The notes below the pieces were generated by a model that was given only the letters and a program-made list of their open reading frames with translations, made no database searches and was not told where the DNA came from. From assembly GCF_014640075.1 (NCBI RefSeq), contig NZ_BMGG01000012.1, positions 65,935 through 129,934 of the forward strand: DNA of 64,000 nucleotides, written 5' to 3'. Both the position numbers and the translations under genes were made by a program. Each line of letters starts with the position of its first letter. The first letter of the stretch is position 1. Shown one piece after another: positions 34,296 to 42,904 of this stretch. This stretch comes from Chelatococcus reniformis (lineage in GTDB: Bacteria > Pseudomonadota > Alphaproteobacteria > Rhizobiales > Beijerinckiaceae).

Positions 34296-35270
34296 ATGCG
34301 TTCGCTTCTCGGCGTTGCCGCGCTGCTCATCGTCGGCCTGGCGCTCTCTCTGATCGTCTCGGAATACACCCTGCGCCTGCTCAACCTGGCGGTGGTCGCC
34401 GCCGTCGCCGTGGTAGGGCTGAACTTCGCCTTCGGCTACGCCGGGCTGATCTCGCTCGGCCACGCCGCCTTCGTGGGCCTGGGCGCCTACGTCCTCGCCA
34501 TCCTGACGACGAAGCTCGGCTGGTCGCCCTGGCTTGCCGCCGTTCCGGCCGTCATCGGCACAGGGCTCGCGGCCGCCGTGCTCGGCTACCCGCTGCTGCG
34601 CCTCAAAGGCCACTACCTGGCGCTCGCCACGCTCGGGCTCAACGTGAGCTTCGGCATCGTTGCCACCAACTGGATCGATCTCACCGGCGGCACCAACGGC
34701 ATCGCCAACATTCCCGGCCTCACGATTGCCGGCCACGAGCTTTCCGGCGAGCGGCCGTTCCTGTGGTTCGGCCTGGCGGTGCTCGCCGCGCTCGCCCTGA
34801 TCGCGGCCGTCATCCACCGCTCCCGCTACGGCCGGGCCATGATGGCGGTGCGCGACGACGAGACGGCCGCCGCCATGACCGGCATCAACGTCACCCGCAT
34901 GCGCGTCGCCGCCTTCACCCTGTCGGCGCTCTACGCCGCCGTGGCCGGGTGCCTGTTCGCCACCCACATCCACTTCATCTCGCCCGACGACTTCAGCTAC
35001 GCCCACTCGATCACGCACCTCGCCATGCTGATCGTGGGCGGCGAGGCGACGATCGCCGGCGCCATCCTGGGCGCGGTGCTGCTGACCTTCCTGCCGGAAT
35101 GGCTGCGCGTGCTCGGCGACGCCTACCTCGCCTTCTTCGGCCTCATGACGCTGGCCATCCTGATCTTCCTGCCGACCGGCATTGTCGGCCTGGCGACGCG
35201 TTGGGTCCGCCGCCCCGCGCCGCCACAGGCGGACGCAGCCATCGGCGCCGAGGAGGCGAGCCGGCCATGA
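34296..35270 (+). CDS. Branched-chain-type ABC transporter permease (LivM-like)
   Basis: A 324-residue inner-membrane permease of the LivM type. It has GLNFAFGYAGLISLGHAAFV in the first third, LRLKGHYLALATLGLNVSFG in the middle and a VRDDETAAAMTGIN loop that contacts the ATPases. The start at 34296 follows the LivH stop by 5 bp; a GTG at 34287 is also in frame. The last codons overlap the LivG start as ATGA at 35267-35270. An Ala/Pro-rich C-terminal tail extends past the last helix. Confidence 0.95.
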   Translation: MRSLLGVAALLIVGLALSLIVSEYTLRLLNLAVVAAVAVVGLNFAFGYAGLISLGHAAFVGLGAYVLAILTTKLGWSPWLAAVPAVIGTGLAAAVLGYPLLRLKGHYLALATLGLNVSFGIVATNWIDLTGGTNGIANIPGLTIAGHELSGERPFLWFGLAVLAALALIAAVIHRSRYGRAMMAVRDDETAAAMTGINVTRMRVAAFTLSALYAAVAGCLFATHIHFISPDDFSYAHSITHLAMLIVGGEATIAGAILGAVLLTFLPEWLRVLGDAYLAFFGLMTLAILIFLPTGIVGLATRWVRRPAPPQADAAIGAEEASRP

Positions 35271-36004
35271 GCATCCTGCGCGCGGAGGGCATCAGCAAGC
35301 GCTTCGGCGGGCTGCTCGCGCTTTCGGACATCGACATCCGTGTCGAGGAAGGCGAGTTCGTCGCCCTGATCGGCCCCAACGGGGCCGGCAAGTCGACGCT
35401 GCTCAATGTCTTGACGGGGCTCACGCCGCCGACGGCGGGACACATCGCGCTCGACGGGCGCGACATCACCCACGCGTCCACGCATGCCCGTGTCCGCGCC
35501 GGGCTCGGGCGCACCTTCCAGCGCGGGCGCCTGTTCGGGCGGCTCAGCGTCATCGAGAACGTCATGACCGGCGTCGCCAACCGGCCCGGCCGCAGCGGGC
35601 GGGAGCTGCGGGAGCTCGCCCGCGCGCAGCTCGCCCGCATGGGCCTCGAGCGCTTCGCCGAGCACGCCATCGGCTCGCTCTCCTACGGCAACAGCCGCAT
35701 GGTCGAGCTGACCCGCGCGCTCGCCTGCGAGCCGCGCGTCCTGCTCCTCGACGAGCCGGCGGCGGGGCTCAACTCCGGCGAGGTGGAGGACCTGATGACC
35801 CGCCTGCGCGCCATCAGCACTGAACGCCGTCTCGCCATCGTCCTCATCGAGCACAACATGGGCATGGTGATGCGGCTGGCCCAGCGCATCGTCGTGCTGA
35901 ACTTCGGCAGCAGGATCGCCGAGGGCACGCCCGCGGCCGTGCAGGCGGATCCGGCGGTCCTCGCCGCCTATCTGGGCGAAGGGTTCTCCCATGCTGGGTT
36001 GTAG
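35267..36004 (+). CDS. ABC transporter ATP-binding protein (LivG-like)
   Basis: A 245-residue ATPase. Walker A is GPNGAGKSTLLN near residue 38, the signature is SLSYGNSRMVELTRAL near 140, and Walker B is RVLLLDEPAAGLN near 160. The His switch is in LIEHNMGMVM. The signature is SYGNS rather than the more common SYGQQ, a mild variant. The start overlaps the LivM stop (ATGA), and the gene overlaps LivF by 14 bp. It drives uptake together with LivF. Confidence 0.95.
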   Translation: MSILRAEGISKRFGGLLALSDIDIRVEEGEFVALIGPNGAGKSTLLNVLTGLTPPTAGHIALDGRDITHASTHARVRAGLGRTFQRGRLFGRLSVIENVMTGVANRPGRSGRELRELARAQLARMGLERFAEHAIGSLSYGNSRMVELTRALACEPRVLLLDEPAAGLNSGEVEDLMTRLRAISTERRLAIVLIEHNMGMVMRLAQRIVVLNFGSRIAEGTPAAVQADPAVLAAYLGEGFSHAGL

Positions 36005-36698
36005 CGACCTCACCGTCGCCTACGGCGACATCGTGGCCCTGCACGGGGTGACGCTCCAGGTGCGCGCCGGCGAGACGGTGGCGCTGATCGGCGCCAACGG
36101 CGCCGGCAAGACCACCCTGCTGCAGACCATCTCGGGCCTCAACAAGGTGCGCGGCGGCCACATCAGCTTCGACGGCTCGCCGCTCGACAGCCTGTCGTGC
36201 GAACGGCGGGTCCGCCTGGGCATCGCCCATGCGCCCGAAGGGCGGCGCATCTTCCCGGGCCTCACGGTCGAGGAGAACCTGGTGCTGGCGACCTCGCCCT
36301 GGCGACCCCCGGGCGGCCGCTATGGGGACGAGATCGCACAGGTCTTCGAGCTCTTCCCGCGGCTCAAGGAGCGGCGCCGGCAGCTCGGCTGGTCGCTGTC
36401 CGGCGGCGAGCAGCAGATGCTGGCGATCGGCCGGGCGCTGATGGCCCGCCCCCGGCTGCTGCTGCTCGACGAGCCCTCCCTCGGCCTCGCGCCGCGCCTG
36501 GCCGAGGAGGTCTACGAGCGTGTCGGCCGCATCCGCAGAAGCGGCCTCACCATCCTCGTCGTCGAACAGAACACGGTCCTGGCGCTCGCCGTCGCCGACC
36601 GCGGCTACGTGCTCGAAACCGGCCGCGTCGTGCTGGAGGGCGCCGCCGCCGAGCTCAAGCGCGACCCCCGCGTCCGCGAAGCTTATCTCGGCCGCTGA
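35991..36698 (+). CDS. ABC transporter ATP-binding protein (LivF-like)
   Basis: A 235-residue ATPase. Walker A is GANGAGKTTLLQTI near residue 35, and the Q-loop region APEGRRIFPGLTVEEN is typical of LivF. The signature is SLSGGEQQMLAIGRAL, Walker B is RLLLLDEPSLGLAP, and the switch is VVEQN. It overlaps LivG by 14 bp, as is common for this pair. It ends 97 bp before the aminotransferase start; that gap holds no gene. Confidence 0.95.
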   Translation: MLGCSDLTVAYGDIVALHGVTLQVRAGETVALIGANGAGKTTLLQTISGLNKVRGGHISFDGSPLDSLSCERRVRLGIAHAPEGRRIFPGLTVEENLVLATSPWRPPGGRYGDEIAQVFELFPRLKERRRQLGWSLSGGEQQMLAIGRALMARPRLLLLDEPSLGLAPRLAEEVYERVGRIRRSGLTILVVEQNTVLALAVADRGYVLETGRVVLEGAAAELKRDPRVREAYLGR

Positions 36699-36795
36699 TG
36701 GCCGCCCGCCCACCCCGACCCGCCGCCCGGGTCCGCCTCAACCCGGCGCAGGCGCCCGCCCTTGCAGCGGCGTCCCGCCGCCCAGGAGACCGTCC

Positions 36796-38109
36796 ATGAC
36801 CTATCCGGACCCCGCCGCGCGCTCCAAGGCCCTGCACGACCGTGCCAAGGCGAGCCTGCCGGGCGGCAACACGCGCACGACCGTCTTCATGAAGCCCTAC
36901 CCGATCTACGCCGCCCGCGGCGAGGGCTGTCGGGTGTGGGATGCCGACGGCGTGGCGCGCATCGACTGCATCAACAACTTCACCTCCCTGATTCACGGCC
37001 ACGCCCACCCGGTGCTGGTGGAGGCCGCCTGCCGCCAGGCGCGCCTCGGCACAGCCTTCGGCATGCCGACGGAATCGGAGATCGACTTGGCCGAGCTGCT
37101 CTGCCGGCGGGTCGCCTCGGTCGAGCAGGTGCGCTTCAGCAACTCCGGCAGCGAGGCCGTGATGATGGCCTTGAAGGCGGCTCGCGCCTTCACCGGCCGG
37201 CCGAAGATCGCCAAGTGCGAAGGCGCCTACCACGGCAGCTACGACTATGCGGAGATCAGCCTCGAAACGAAGCCGGAGACATGGAACCAGGGCCCGCCCG
37301 CGGCCGTCGCCTATGCCCGCGGCACGCCCCAGGGGGTGCTCGACGACGTCGTCGTGCTGCCGTTCAACGACATCGACGGCGCCGTGAGCCTGATCCGCAC
37401 CCACGGGCCCGAGCTCGCCGGCGTGCTCATCGATCCGATGCCGAACCGGGCCGGGCTGGCGCCTGCCGACCGCGCCTACATCCAGGCCCTGCGCGAGGTG
37501 ACGCGGGAGGTGGGCGCGCTGCTCGTCTTCGACGAGGTCATCTCCTTTCGCCTGGGATTCGCCGGCGCGCAGGCCCTCTGGGGCGTGGACGCCGACCTCA
37601 CCACCTTCGGCAAGATCATGGGCGGCGGCTTCCCCGTCGGCGCGACCGGCGGCCGCACCGAGGTGATGGCCGTCTTCGACCCGAGCGAGGGCACGCCGGC
37701 GCTGCCGCACGGCGGCACCTTCTCCGCCAACCCCGTCACCATGCGCGCCGGCATCGCCGCCATGGAGCTGCTCGACGAGGCCGCCTTCGCGCGCCTCGCG
37801 GCGCTCGGCGACGCCGTCCGGGGCGGCATCGACGAGGCCTTCCGCCGCCACGGCGTCGCCGGCGGCACGACGGGGCTCGGCTCGCTGCTCAAGATCCATT
37901 TCACCGACCGGCCGGTGCGCGACTACCGCTCCGCCCATCTGCGCGAGCCCGAGGCCAGGCGGCAGGCCGCCTTCTTCAAGGCGCTGCTCAACGAGGGCGT
38001 GCTGATGGCCGGCTATGGCCTGATGGCGCTGTCGACCCCAATGTCCGACGACGATGTCGAGGCGATCGTCGCCGGCGTGTCGGCCGCCCTCCTGGCCTCG
38101 GCCGCCTGA
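36796..38109 (+). CDS. Class III PLP aminotransferase (glutamate-1-semialdehyde aminomutase-like)
   Basis: A 437-residue PLP enzyme of the class III family. The PLP phosphate-binding region is FSNSGSEAVMMALKAARAFT, the aspartate that contacts the pyridine is in LLVFDEVISFRLG, and the Schiff-base Lys is Lys273 in TTFGKIMGGGFPVG. It is closest in plan to GSA aminomutase-like proteins, but its place between a Liv transporter and hyuBA argues against heme synthesis and for catabolic transamination of the imported amine. The ATG at 36796 is used. The HyuB start follows the stop by 47 bp. Confidence 0.9.
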   Translation: MTYPDPAARSKALHDRAKASLPGGNTRTTVFMKPYPIYAARGEGCRVWDADGVARIDCINNFTSLIHGHAHPVLVEAACRQARLGTAFGMPTESEIDLAELLCRRVASVEQVRFSNSGSEAVMMALKAARAFTGRPKIAKCEGAYHGSYDYAEISLETKPETWNQGPPAAVAYARGTPQGVLDDVVVLPFNDIDGAVSLIRTHGPELAGVLIDPMPNRAGLAPADRAYIQALREVTREVGALLVFDEVISFRLGFAGAQALWGVDADLTTFGKIMGGGFPVGATGGRTEVMAVFDPSEGTPALPHGGTFSANPVTMRAGIAAMELLDEAAFARLAALGDAVRGGIDEAFRRHGVAGGTTGLGSLLKIHFTDRPVRDYRSAHLREPEARRQAAFFKALLNEGVLMAGYGLMALSTPMSDDDVEAIVAGVSAALLASAA

Positions 38110-38156
38110 GACCCCGCCCACCGCCTGCGTTCACAGGCCAGGCACGAGAAGCACCC

Positions 38157-39815
38157 ATGTCCAGCGCCGTCGATCCGATCACCCGCTCCGTCGTCGAGCA
38201 CCGCCTGTCGTCCATCGTCACCGAGATGGGCGAGGCGATGCTACGCACCTCCTACTCGCAGATCCTGAACTCCAGCCGGGACTTCTCGATCGCCATCACC
38301 GACACGCAGGGCCGCCTGGTCGCGCAGGCCGATCATATCCCCGTGCACGTGGGCGCCCTGCCGTGGGCCACCAAGGCGGTCGAGGAGCGATTCCGGGATG
38401 TTGCGCCGGGCGATGTCATCCTCATGAACGATCCCTATCATGGCGGCTCGCACCTGCCGGACCTCACCGCCTTCGTGCCGGTGTTCGACGGCGAAACCCG
38501 CCTGTTCTGGGCGGTCGTACGAGCGCACCAGAGCGACATCGGCGGGTCGACCTACGGCGGCTACAACCCCGGCGCGACCGAGATCTGGCAAGAGGGCCTG
38601 CGCATCCCGCCGATCCGCCTCCACGAGGCGGGACGGCCGCGCGACGACCTCGTCGACCTCTTGGCGCTCAACACCCGCAACGGCCGCGACTTCCGCGGCG
38701 ACCTTGCCGCCATGGTGGGAGCCGCGCACCTGGGCGAGCGGCGCCTCGGCCGGCTATTCGCGGAGTTCGGCGGCGCGACCGTGATGGACGCCGTCGCCAG
38801 TATCTTCGACGCCGCCGAGCAACGCACCCGAGCCATCGTCGCCGAATGGGAGGATGGCGTCTTCGAGGGCGAGGCCTTCCTCGACGACGACGGCCACGGC
38901 CGGCAGGACCTGCGCATCCATGCCCGCGTCACCAAGCGGGGCAGCGACATCACCATCGATCTCTCGGACTCGGACGAGCAGTCGACCAGCTTCGTCAACT
39001 CCTCGCACGCCAACATGCAGTCGGCCTGCATGATGGCCTTCGCCTTCCTGATCGATCCGGACATCCCCAAGAACGCCGGCTCGTTCCGCCCGGTGACGGT
39101 GGTGGCGCGCGAGGGCACCATCGTGTGGGCCGAGCCCGGCCGGCCGGTGACCATGTGCACCAGCCATCCATCCAACGAGATCGTCGAGGCGATCGTGAAG
39201 GCGCTCTCGCAATCCTGCCCGGCGCGGGCGATGGCGGGCTGGGGCCGCCGCTTCCGCATTGCCCTGCAAGGCGAGGACCCGCGCACCGGCCGCAGCTTCA
39301 TCTGGCACATGTTCCATGCCAGGCCCGGCGGCGGCGCCTCGGTCGCCGGCGACGGCTGGTCTTCGATCGGTGAATGGCACACCGTCGGCGGGCTCAAGTT
39401 CGGCAGCGTGGAGTTCGCCGAGGCACGTTTCCCGCTGCACTTTCGGCGGCACGAGTTCGACCCGGACTCGGGCGGTGACGGCCGCCACCGCGGCGGCCTC
39501 GGCGTAGCGCTCGATCTCGTGGTCGAGACGGCAGAGCCGGCGCTGGCCAACACGGCCGGCGACGGGGCCCGCCACGGCGCCTGCGGCATGCTCGGCGGCC
39601 ACGACGGCCGGCCCCACGCCTACCGTCTGCTCTCGGCCGGCCAGCCTCCCCGCACGCTCAGGACCAAGGAGGTCGGCATCGCCGTTCGCCCGGGCGACGT
39701 GTTCGAAGTCCGCTCCGGCGGCGGGGGCGGCTGGGGCCCGCCGTCCGAGCGCAGCGCCGCGGCGCGCGCCCGGGACGTGGCTGAGGATCTGGTGGCGGCG
39801 CAGGGAGGCGCGTGA
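38157..39815 (+). CDS. Hydantoinase B/oxoprolinase family protein
   Basis: A 552-residue HyuB-type subunit. It begins DPITRSVVEHRLSSIVTEMG and contains ILMNDPYHGGSHLPDLT and NPGATEIWQEGLRIPPIRL, the metal-binding and active-site regions of HyuB/acetone carboxylase-type proteins. A Gly-rich end (EVRSGGGGGWGPPSERSAAA) is typical. With HyuA it hydrolyses a cyclic amide such as a hydantoin or 5-oxoproline, usually at the cost of ATP. It is one base away from HyuA (TGA at 39813-39815, GTG at 39817). Confidence 0.94.
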   Translation: MSSAVDPITRSVVEHRLSSIVTEMGEAMLRTSYSQILNSSRDFSIAITDTQGRLVAQADHIPVHVGALPWATKAVEERFRDVAPGDVILMNDPYHGGSHLPDLTAFVPVFDGETRLFWAVVRAHQSDIGGSTYGGYNPGATEIWQEGLRIPPIRLHEAGRPRDDLVDLLALNTRNGRDFRGDLAAMVGAAHLGERRLGRLFAEFGGATVMDAVASIFDAAEQRTRAIVAEWEDGVFEGEAFLDDDGHGRQDLRIHARVTKRGSDITIDLSDSDEQSTSFVNSSHANMQSACMMAFAFLIDPDIPKNAGSFRPVTVVAREGTIVWAEPGRPVTMCTSHPSNEIVEAIVKALSQSCPARAMAGWGRRFRIALQGEDPRTGRSFIWHMFHARPGGGASVAGDGWSSIGEWHTVGGLKFGSVEFAEARFPLHFRRHEFDPDSGGDGRHRGGLGVALDLVVETAEPALANTAGDGARHGACGMLGGHDGRPHAYRLLSAGQPPRTLRTKEVGIAVRPGDVFEVRSGGGGGWGPPSERSAAARARDVAEDLVAAQGGA

Positions 39816-39816
39816 G

Positions 39817-41982
39817 GTGACTTCGCTCAGGATCGGAATCGACGTCGGCGGCACCTTCACCGATCTCGTCGCCGTCGATGCGGACGGGCGCACGCTGTTC
39901 GCCAAGTCCCCCTCCACGCCGCAGGACCCGTCCATCGGCGTCATGGCGGGGCTCGATGAACTCGCCCGCCGCCACGGGCTGCCGCTCGGCGAGATGCTGG
40001 CCCGCACCGAGCGCATCGTGCACGGCACCACGGTCGCCACCAACGCCCTCCTGGAGCGCAAGGGCGCACGGGTGGCGCTGCTGACCACCGAGGGCCACCG
40101 CGACGTGCTGGAGATGCGCGAAGGGCTAAAGGACGCCCGCTACGACCTGCGCGTGGCGCCGCCGGCGCCGCTGGTGCCGCGCCGTCTGCGCCTTGGCGTG
40201 CGCGAGCGGCTGCGGCCGGACGGGACGGTCGAGACGGCGCTCGACGAGGCGTCTCTCGACGCCGCCATCGCCGCGATCCGGGCCGCGGACGTGGCGGCCG
40301 TCGCCGTCTGCTATCTCCACGCTTACAAGAACCCGGCGCACGAGATCGCCACCGTGGAGCGGCTGGCGCGCGAGCTGCCCGACGTCTACGTCTCGCGCTC
40401 GAGCGATGTGCTGCCTCAGATCAAGGAGTACGAGCGCCTCTCCACGACGGTCGTCAATGCCTATGTCGGGCCGGCGGTGCGCCGCTACTTGACCAATCTG
40501 GAGCGCCGGCTGCGCGACGGCGGGCTCGCCGGCAACCTGTTCATCATCCTGTCCCACGGCGGCATGGCGCCGGTCGACGAGGCCGGCCGCCTGGCCGCGG
40601 CGACGGTGCTGTCGGGCCCGGCCGGCGGGGTCGCCGGCTCGCGCCGCTGCGCGCAGCTGCTCGGCATCGGCGACCTCATCCCCTTCGACGTCGGCGGCAC
40701 CTCGACCGACATCTCCCTGATCGCCGGCGGCGAGGCGGCCCTGTCGAGCGAGCGCGGACTGGCCGGCGAGCGTATCGCCCTGCGCTCCCTCGACATCGCC
40801 TCGGTCGCCGCCGGCGGCGGCTCTCTCGCCCAGCTCGATGCCGGCGGCGGCTTCCACGTCGGGCCGGAGAGCGCCGGGGCGGTGCCGGGCCCCGCCTGCT
40901 ACGGCCAGGGTGGGGCAGCACCGGCCGTCACCGACGCCAACCTGCTGCTCGGTTACCTCGACGCCGCGACCTTCCTGGGCGGCCGCCGGCCCCTCGATCT
41001 GGCGGCGGCGGAACGGGCCATGGACGCCATGGCCGAGCGCCTGCGCCTCACCCGCGACCAGACCGCGCTCGGCATCCACCGGCTCATCAATCTCAAGATG
41101 GCCGACGGCATCCGTCTGATGACCTTGCGCCGCGGCGTCGATCCCCGCCGCTTCGCGCTGCTGTCGTTCGGCGGGGGCGCCGGCCTGCACGCGGTCGAGG
41201 TGGCCCGCGAGCTGGAGATCCCCCGCGTCATCGTGCCGACCGTCGCGTCGGTGCTCTCCGCCTGGGGCATGCTGGCGAGCGACCTGCGTTACGAGGTCAG
41301 CCGCACCCACGTGGGCGACGGCGGGGCGATGACCGGCGCCCGCATGCAGGACGTCTTCGCCGAGCTGGAGCGGCAGGCCCGCGCACGCCTCACGGCCTGG
41401 TTCGACGGGGCCATCCGCACCGAGCGCTCGGCCGAGATGCGCTACGGCGAGCAGGTGTTCGAGATCGACGTAGCGCTGGGCGACATCGATTGGCAGGCGC
41501 CCGATCTGGTGGCCCGTGTGGAGGAGTGCTTCCACCGCCGCCACGAAGACCTCTACACCTACGCCTCCCGCGGCCAGGAGGTGGTGTTCGTGAACGCCCG
41601 CGTCGCCGCAGTGGGCGCCGTGCCTACGCTAGAGCATGATCCCAAGAGGTGGACACCGGCTTTTGGACAAGATCATGCGCGAGGCGAGGTCTTGCGGCCG
41701 GATGGTGATTCTACGAAAAACCATCCCGCTCGAGCGCAGCGGGAGCCGCCGGCCCCCGACGGCGAGGCGCCGGCAACGGCCCGCCGCCGCGCCTATTTCG
41801 ACGGCTGGCGCGACGTGCCGGTGCACCGCATGGAGACGTTGGCGCCGGGCGCGGCCTTCGACGGGCCGGCGATCTTCGAGGCCGAGACCACCACGGTGGT
41901 CATCGGCGAGGGCGATCGGGCGACGGTCAACGAGCTCGGCTGGCTGGACATCGCGCTTCGCTCGAGCCTTTCGCCTGCGTAG
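39817..41982 (+). CDS. Hydantoinase A/oxoprolinase family protein with in-frame RIME insertion
   Basis: A 721-residue HyuA-type subunit with a GTG start at 39817. The ATP-binding N-terminal domain reads GIDVGGTFTDLVAVDADGRT, the middle VHGTTVATNALLERKGARVA, and PFDVGGTSTDISLI marks the actin-like ATPase part. Residues 605-640 (TLEHDPKRWTPAFGQDHARG and on) do not belong to the family; they are encoded by a RIME-like element (41629-41734). The normal C-terminal end resumes with RRAYFDGWRDVPVHRMETLA. Without the insert the length would be about 685, the usual size. The frame is kept, so the protein may still work. Confidence 0.93.
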   Translation: MTSLRIGIDVGGTFTDLVAVDADGRTLFAKSPSTPQDPSIGVMAGLDELARRHGLPLGEMLARTERIVHGTTVATNALLERKGARVALLTTEGHRDVLEMREGLKDARYDLRVAPPAPLVPRRLRLGVRERLRPDGTVETALDEASLDAAIAAIRAADVAAVAVCYLHAYKNPAHEIATVERLARELPDVYVSRSSDVLPQIKEYERLSTTVVNAYVGPAVRRYLTNLERRLRDGGLAGNLFIILSHGGMAPVDEAGRLAAATVLSGPAGGVAGSRRCAQLLGIGDLIPFDVGGTSTDISLIAGGEAALSSERGLAGERIALRSLDIASVAAGGGSLAQLDAGGGFHVGPESAGAVPGPACYGQGGAAPAVTDANLLLGYLDAATFLGGRRPLDLAAAERAMDAMAERLRLTRDQTALGIHRLINLKMADGIRLMTLRRGVDPRRFALLSFGGGAGLHAVEVARELEIPRVIVPTVASVLSAWGMLASDLRYEVSRTHVGDGGAMTGARMQDVFAELERQARARLTAWFDGAIRTERSAEMRYGEQVFEIDVALGDIDWQAPDLVARVEECFHRRHEDLYTYASRGQEVVFVNARVAAVGAVPTLEHDPKRWTPAFGQDHARGEVLRPDGDSTKNHPARAQREPPAPDGEAPATARRRAYFDGWRDVPVHRMETLAPGAAFDGPAIFEAETTTVVIGEGDRATVNELGWLDIALRSSLSPA
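41629..41734. repeat. RIME1-like element inside hyuA, copy B
   Basis: A 106-bp element that starts CTAGAGCATGATCCC and ends CATCCCGCTCGAG. First palindrome: GCATGATC...GATCATGC (41634-41677). Second: GGATGGT...ACCATCC (41700-41726). This matches the known Rhizobiales RIME1 layout and consensus as I remember it, and it differs in sequence from copies A and C. It lies within the coding sequence. Confidence 0.85.
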
Positions 41983-42003
41983 CGACCGCGTCGGACCCTC
42001 GTG

Positions 42004-42828
42004 TCAGAGCGCCGCGCCGCCGTCGGCGTCGATGACCTGGCCGGTGATGTAGTCGGATTCGGGCAGGCAGAACAGCAGCAGGGCGCCGGCGGCCTCGTCG
42101 GGCCGGCCGGGCCTTCCGAGGGGCATATGGGCGGCGAGGTCATCGAGGATGGCCCGCGTCAGGCCCACGCGGTGCTGCCGGCCCTCCACGGTGATCGCCG
42201 TCTCGCCCCTGATCTCCTGCGTCAGCCGCGTGCCGATCAGGCCGAATGCAACGCTGTTGACGTTGACGTTGTAGCGCCCCCACTCCCGCGCCAGGCTCTT
42301 GGTGAGTCCCACCACCGCCGCCTTGGCGGCCGAATAGCTGATCTGCTTGTAGGCACCGTGGGTGCCCGACACGGACGAGACGCTGACGAACTTGCGGTGG
42401 TGGCGGGCGCCTGCCGCATCGTCCTTGGCCACCTGCTGGCGCAGCACCGGCTCGAACGCCCGGGCGATACGGAACACCGCCTTGAGATGCACGTCCTGCA
42501 TCGCATCCCACTGCTCGTCGGTGGTGGCGCCGACGCCCGCGTTCCAGATGTAGCCGGCATTGTTGACGACGATGTCGGCGGCGCCGAACCGCGTGAGCGC
42601 GGTCTCGAAGAAGCGGGCGGGGAAATCCGCGTCGGTGACGCTGCCGGCGCAGGCGACGGCCTGCCCTCCGGCGGCTTGGATGGCGGCGACGCTCTCGGCC
42701 GCGGGCCCCTCGTCCAGGTCATTGACGACGACGGCCGCCCCTTCCGCCGCGAGCTGGCGCACCAGGCTCGCGCCGATGCCCCTGCCGCCGCCGGTGACGA
42801 GCGCCACGCGCCCTGTGAGCCGTGCCAT
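42004..42828 (-). CDS. SDR family oxidoreductase (LvaD-like position)
   Basis: A short-chain dehydrogenase of 274 residues. The cofactor loop is TGGGRGIGASLVRQLAAEG near residue 13, VVNNAGYIWNAGVGATTDEQ near 90, the catalytic Ser in VSVSSVSGTHG, Tyr/Lys in ISYSAAKAAVVG, and the end SDYITGQVIDADGGAAL. It is a paralogue of the SDR at 28413-29252. It is the last gene of a six-gene minus-strand operon with a kinase-like protein and an acyl-CoA dehydrogenase. In the lva pathway an SDR reduces a 4-oxoacyl-CoA to 4-hydroxyacyl-CoA, which would fit here. A strong hairpin precedes it. Confidence 0.92.
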   Translation of the reverse strand: MARLTGRVALVTGGGRGIGASLVRQLAAEGAAVVVNDLDEGPAAESVAAIQAAGGQAVACAGSVTDADFPARFFETALTRFGAADIVVNNAGYIWNAGVGATTDEQWDAMQDVHLKAVFRIARAFEPVLRQQVAKDDAAGARHHRKFVSVSSVSGTHGAYKQISYSAAKAAVVGLTKSLAREWGRYNVNVNSVAFGLIGTRLTQEIRGETAITVEGRQHRVGLTRAILDDLAAHMPLGRPGRPDEAAGALLLFCLPESDYITGQVIDADGGAAL

Positions 42829-42860
42829 GGTGAGGTCCCGTTTGGTTCGCGAGGAAGACA

Positions 42861-42897
42861 GGCCGGATCGCCCGGCGCAGCGCCGGGCGATCCGGCC
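42861..42897 (-). other. Perfect 17-bp intercistronic hairpin between SBP and SDR
   Basis: GGCCGGATCGCCCGGCG (42861-42877) pairs perfectly with 42881-42897 around a CAG loop. It lies 7 bp after the SBP stop on the minus strand and 32 bp before the SDR start. No U-tract follows. It probably stabilises the SBP mRNA end or reduces downstream expression, as intercistronic repeats do after other binding-protein genes. Confidence 0.75.
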
Positions 42898-42904
42898 GGC
42901 ATGG

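Noticed and set aside
36796-38109. hemL (glutamate-1-semialdehyde aminomutase)
   Set aside because: Similar fold, but it lies inside a Liv-Hyu catabolic operon. Alphaproteobacteria usually make 5-aminolevulinate by the HemA condensation route.
36655-38121. Long minus-strand frame opposite the aminotransferase
   Set aside because: The plus strand encodes a full class III aminotransferase; the minus frame has no family features.
40126-41544. Long minus-strand frame opposite hyuA
   Set aside because: Shadow of HyuA coding in high-GC DNA; rich in Arg/Gly/Ala without motifs.
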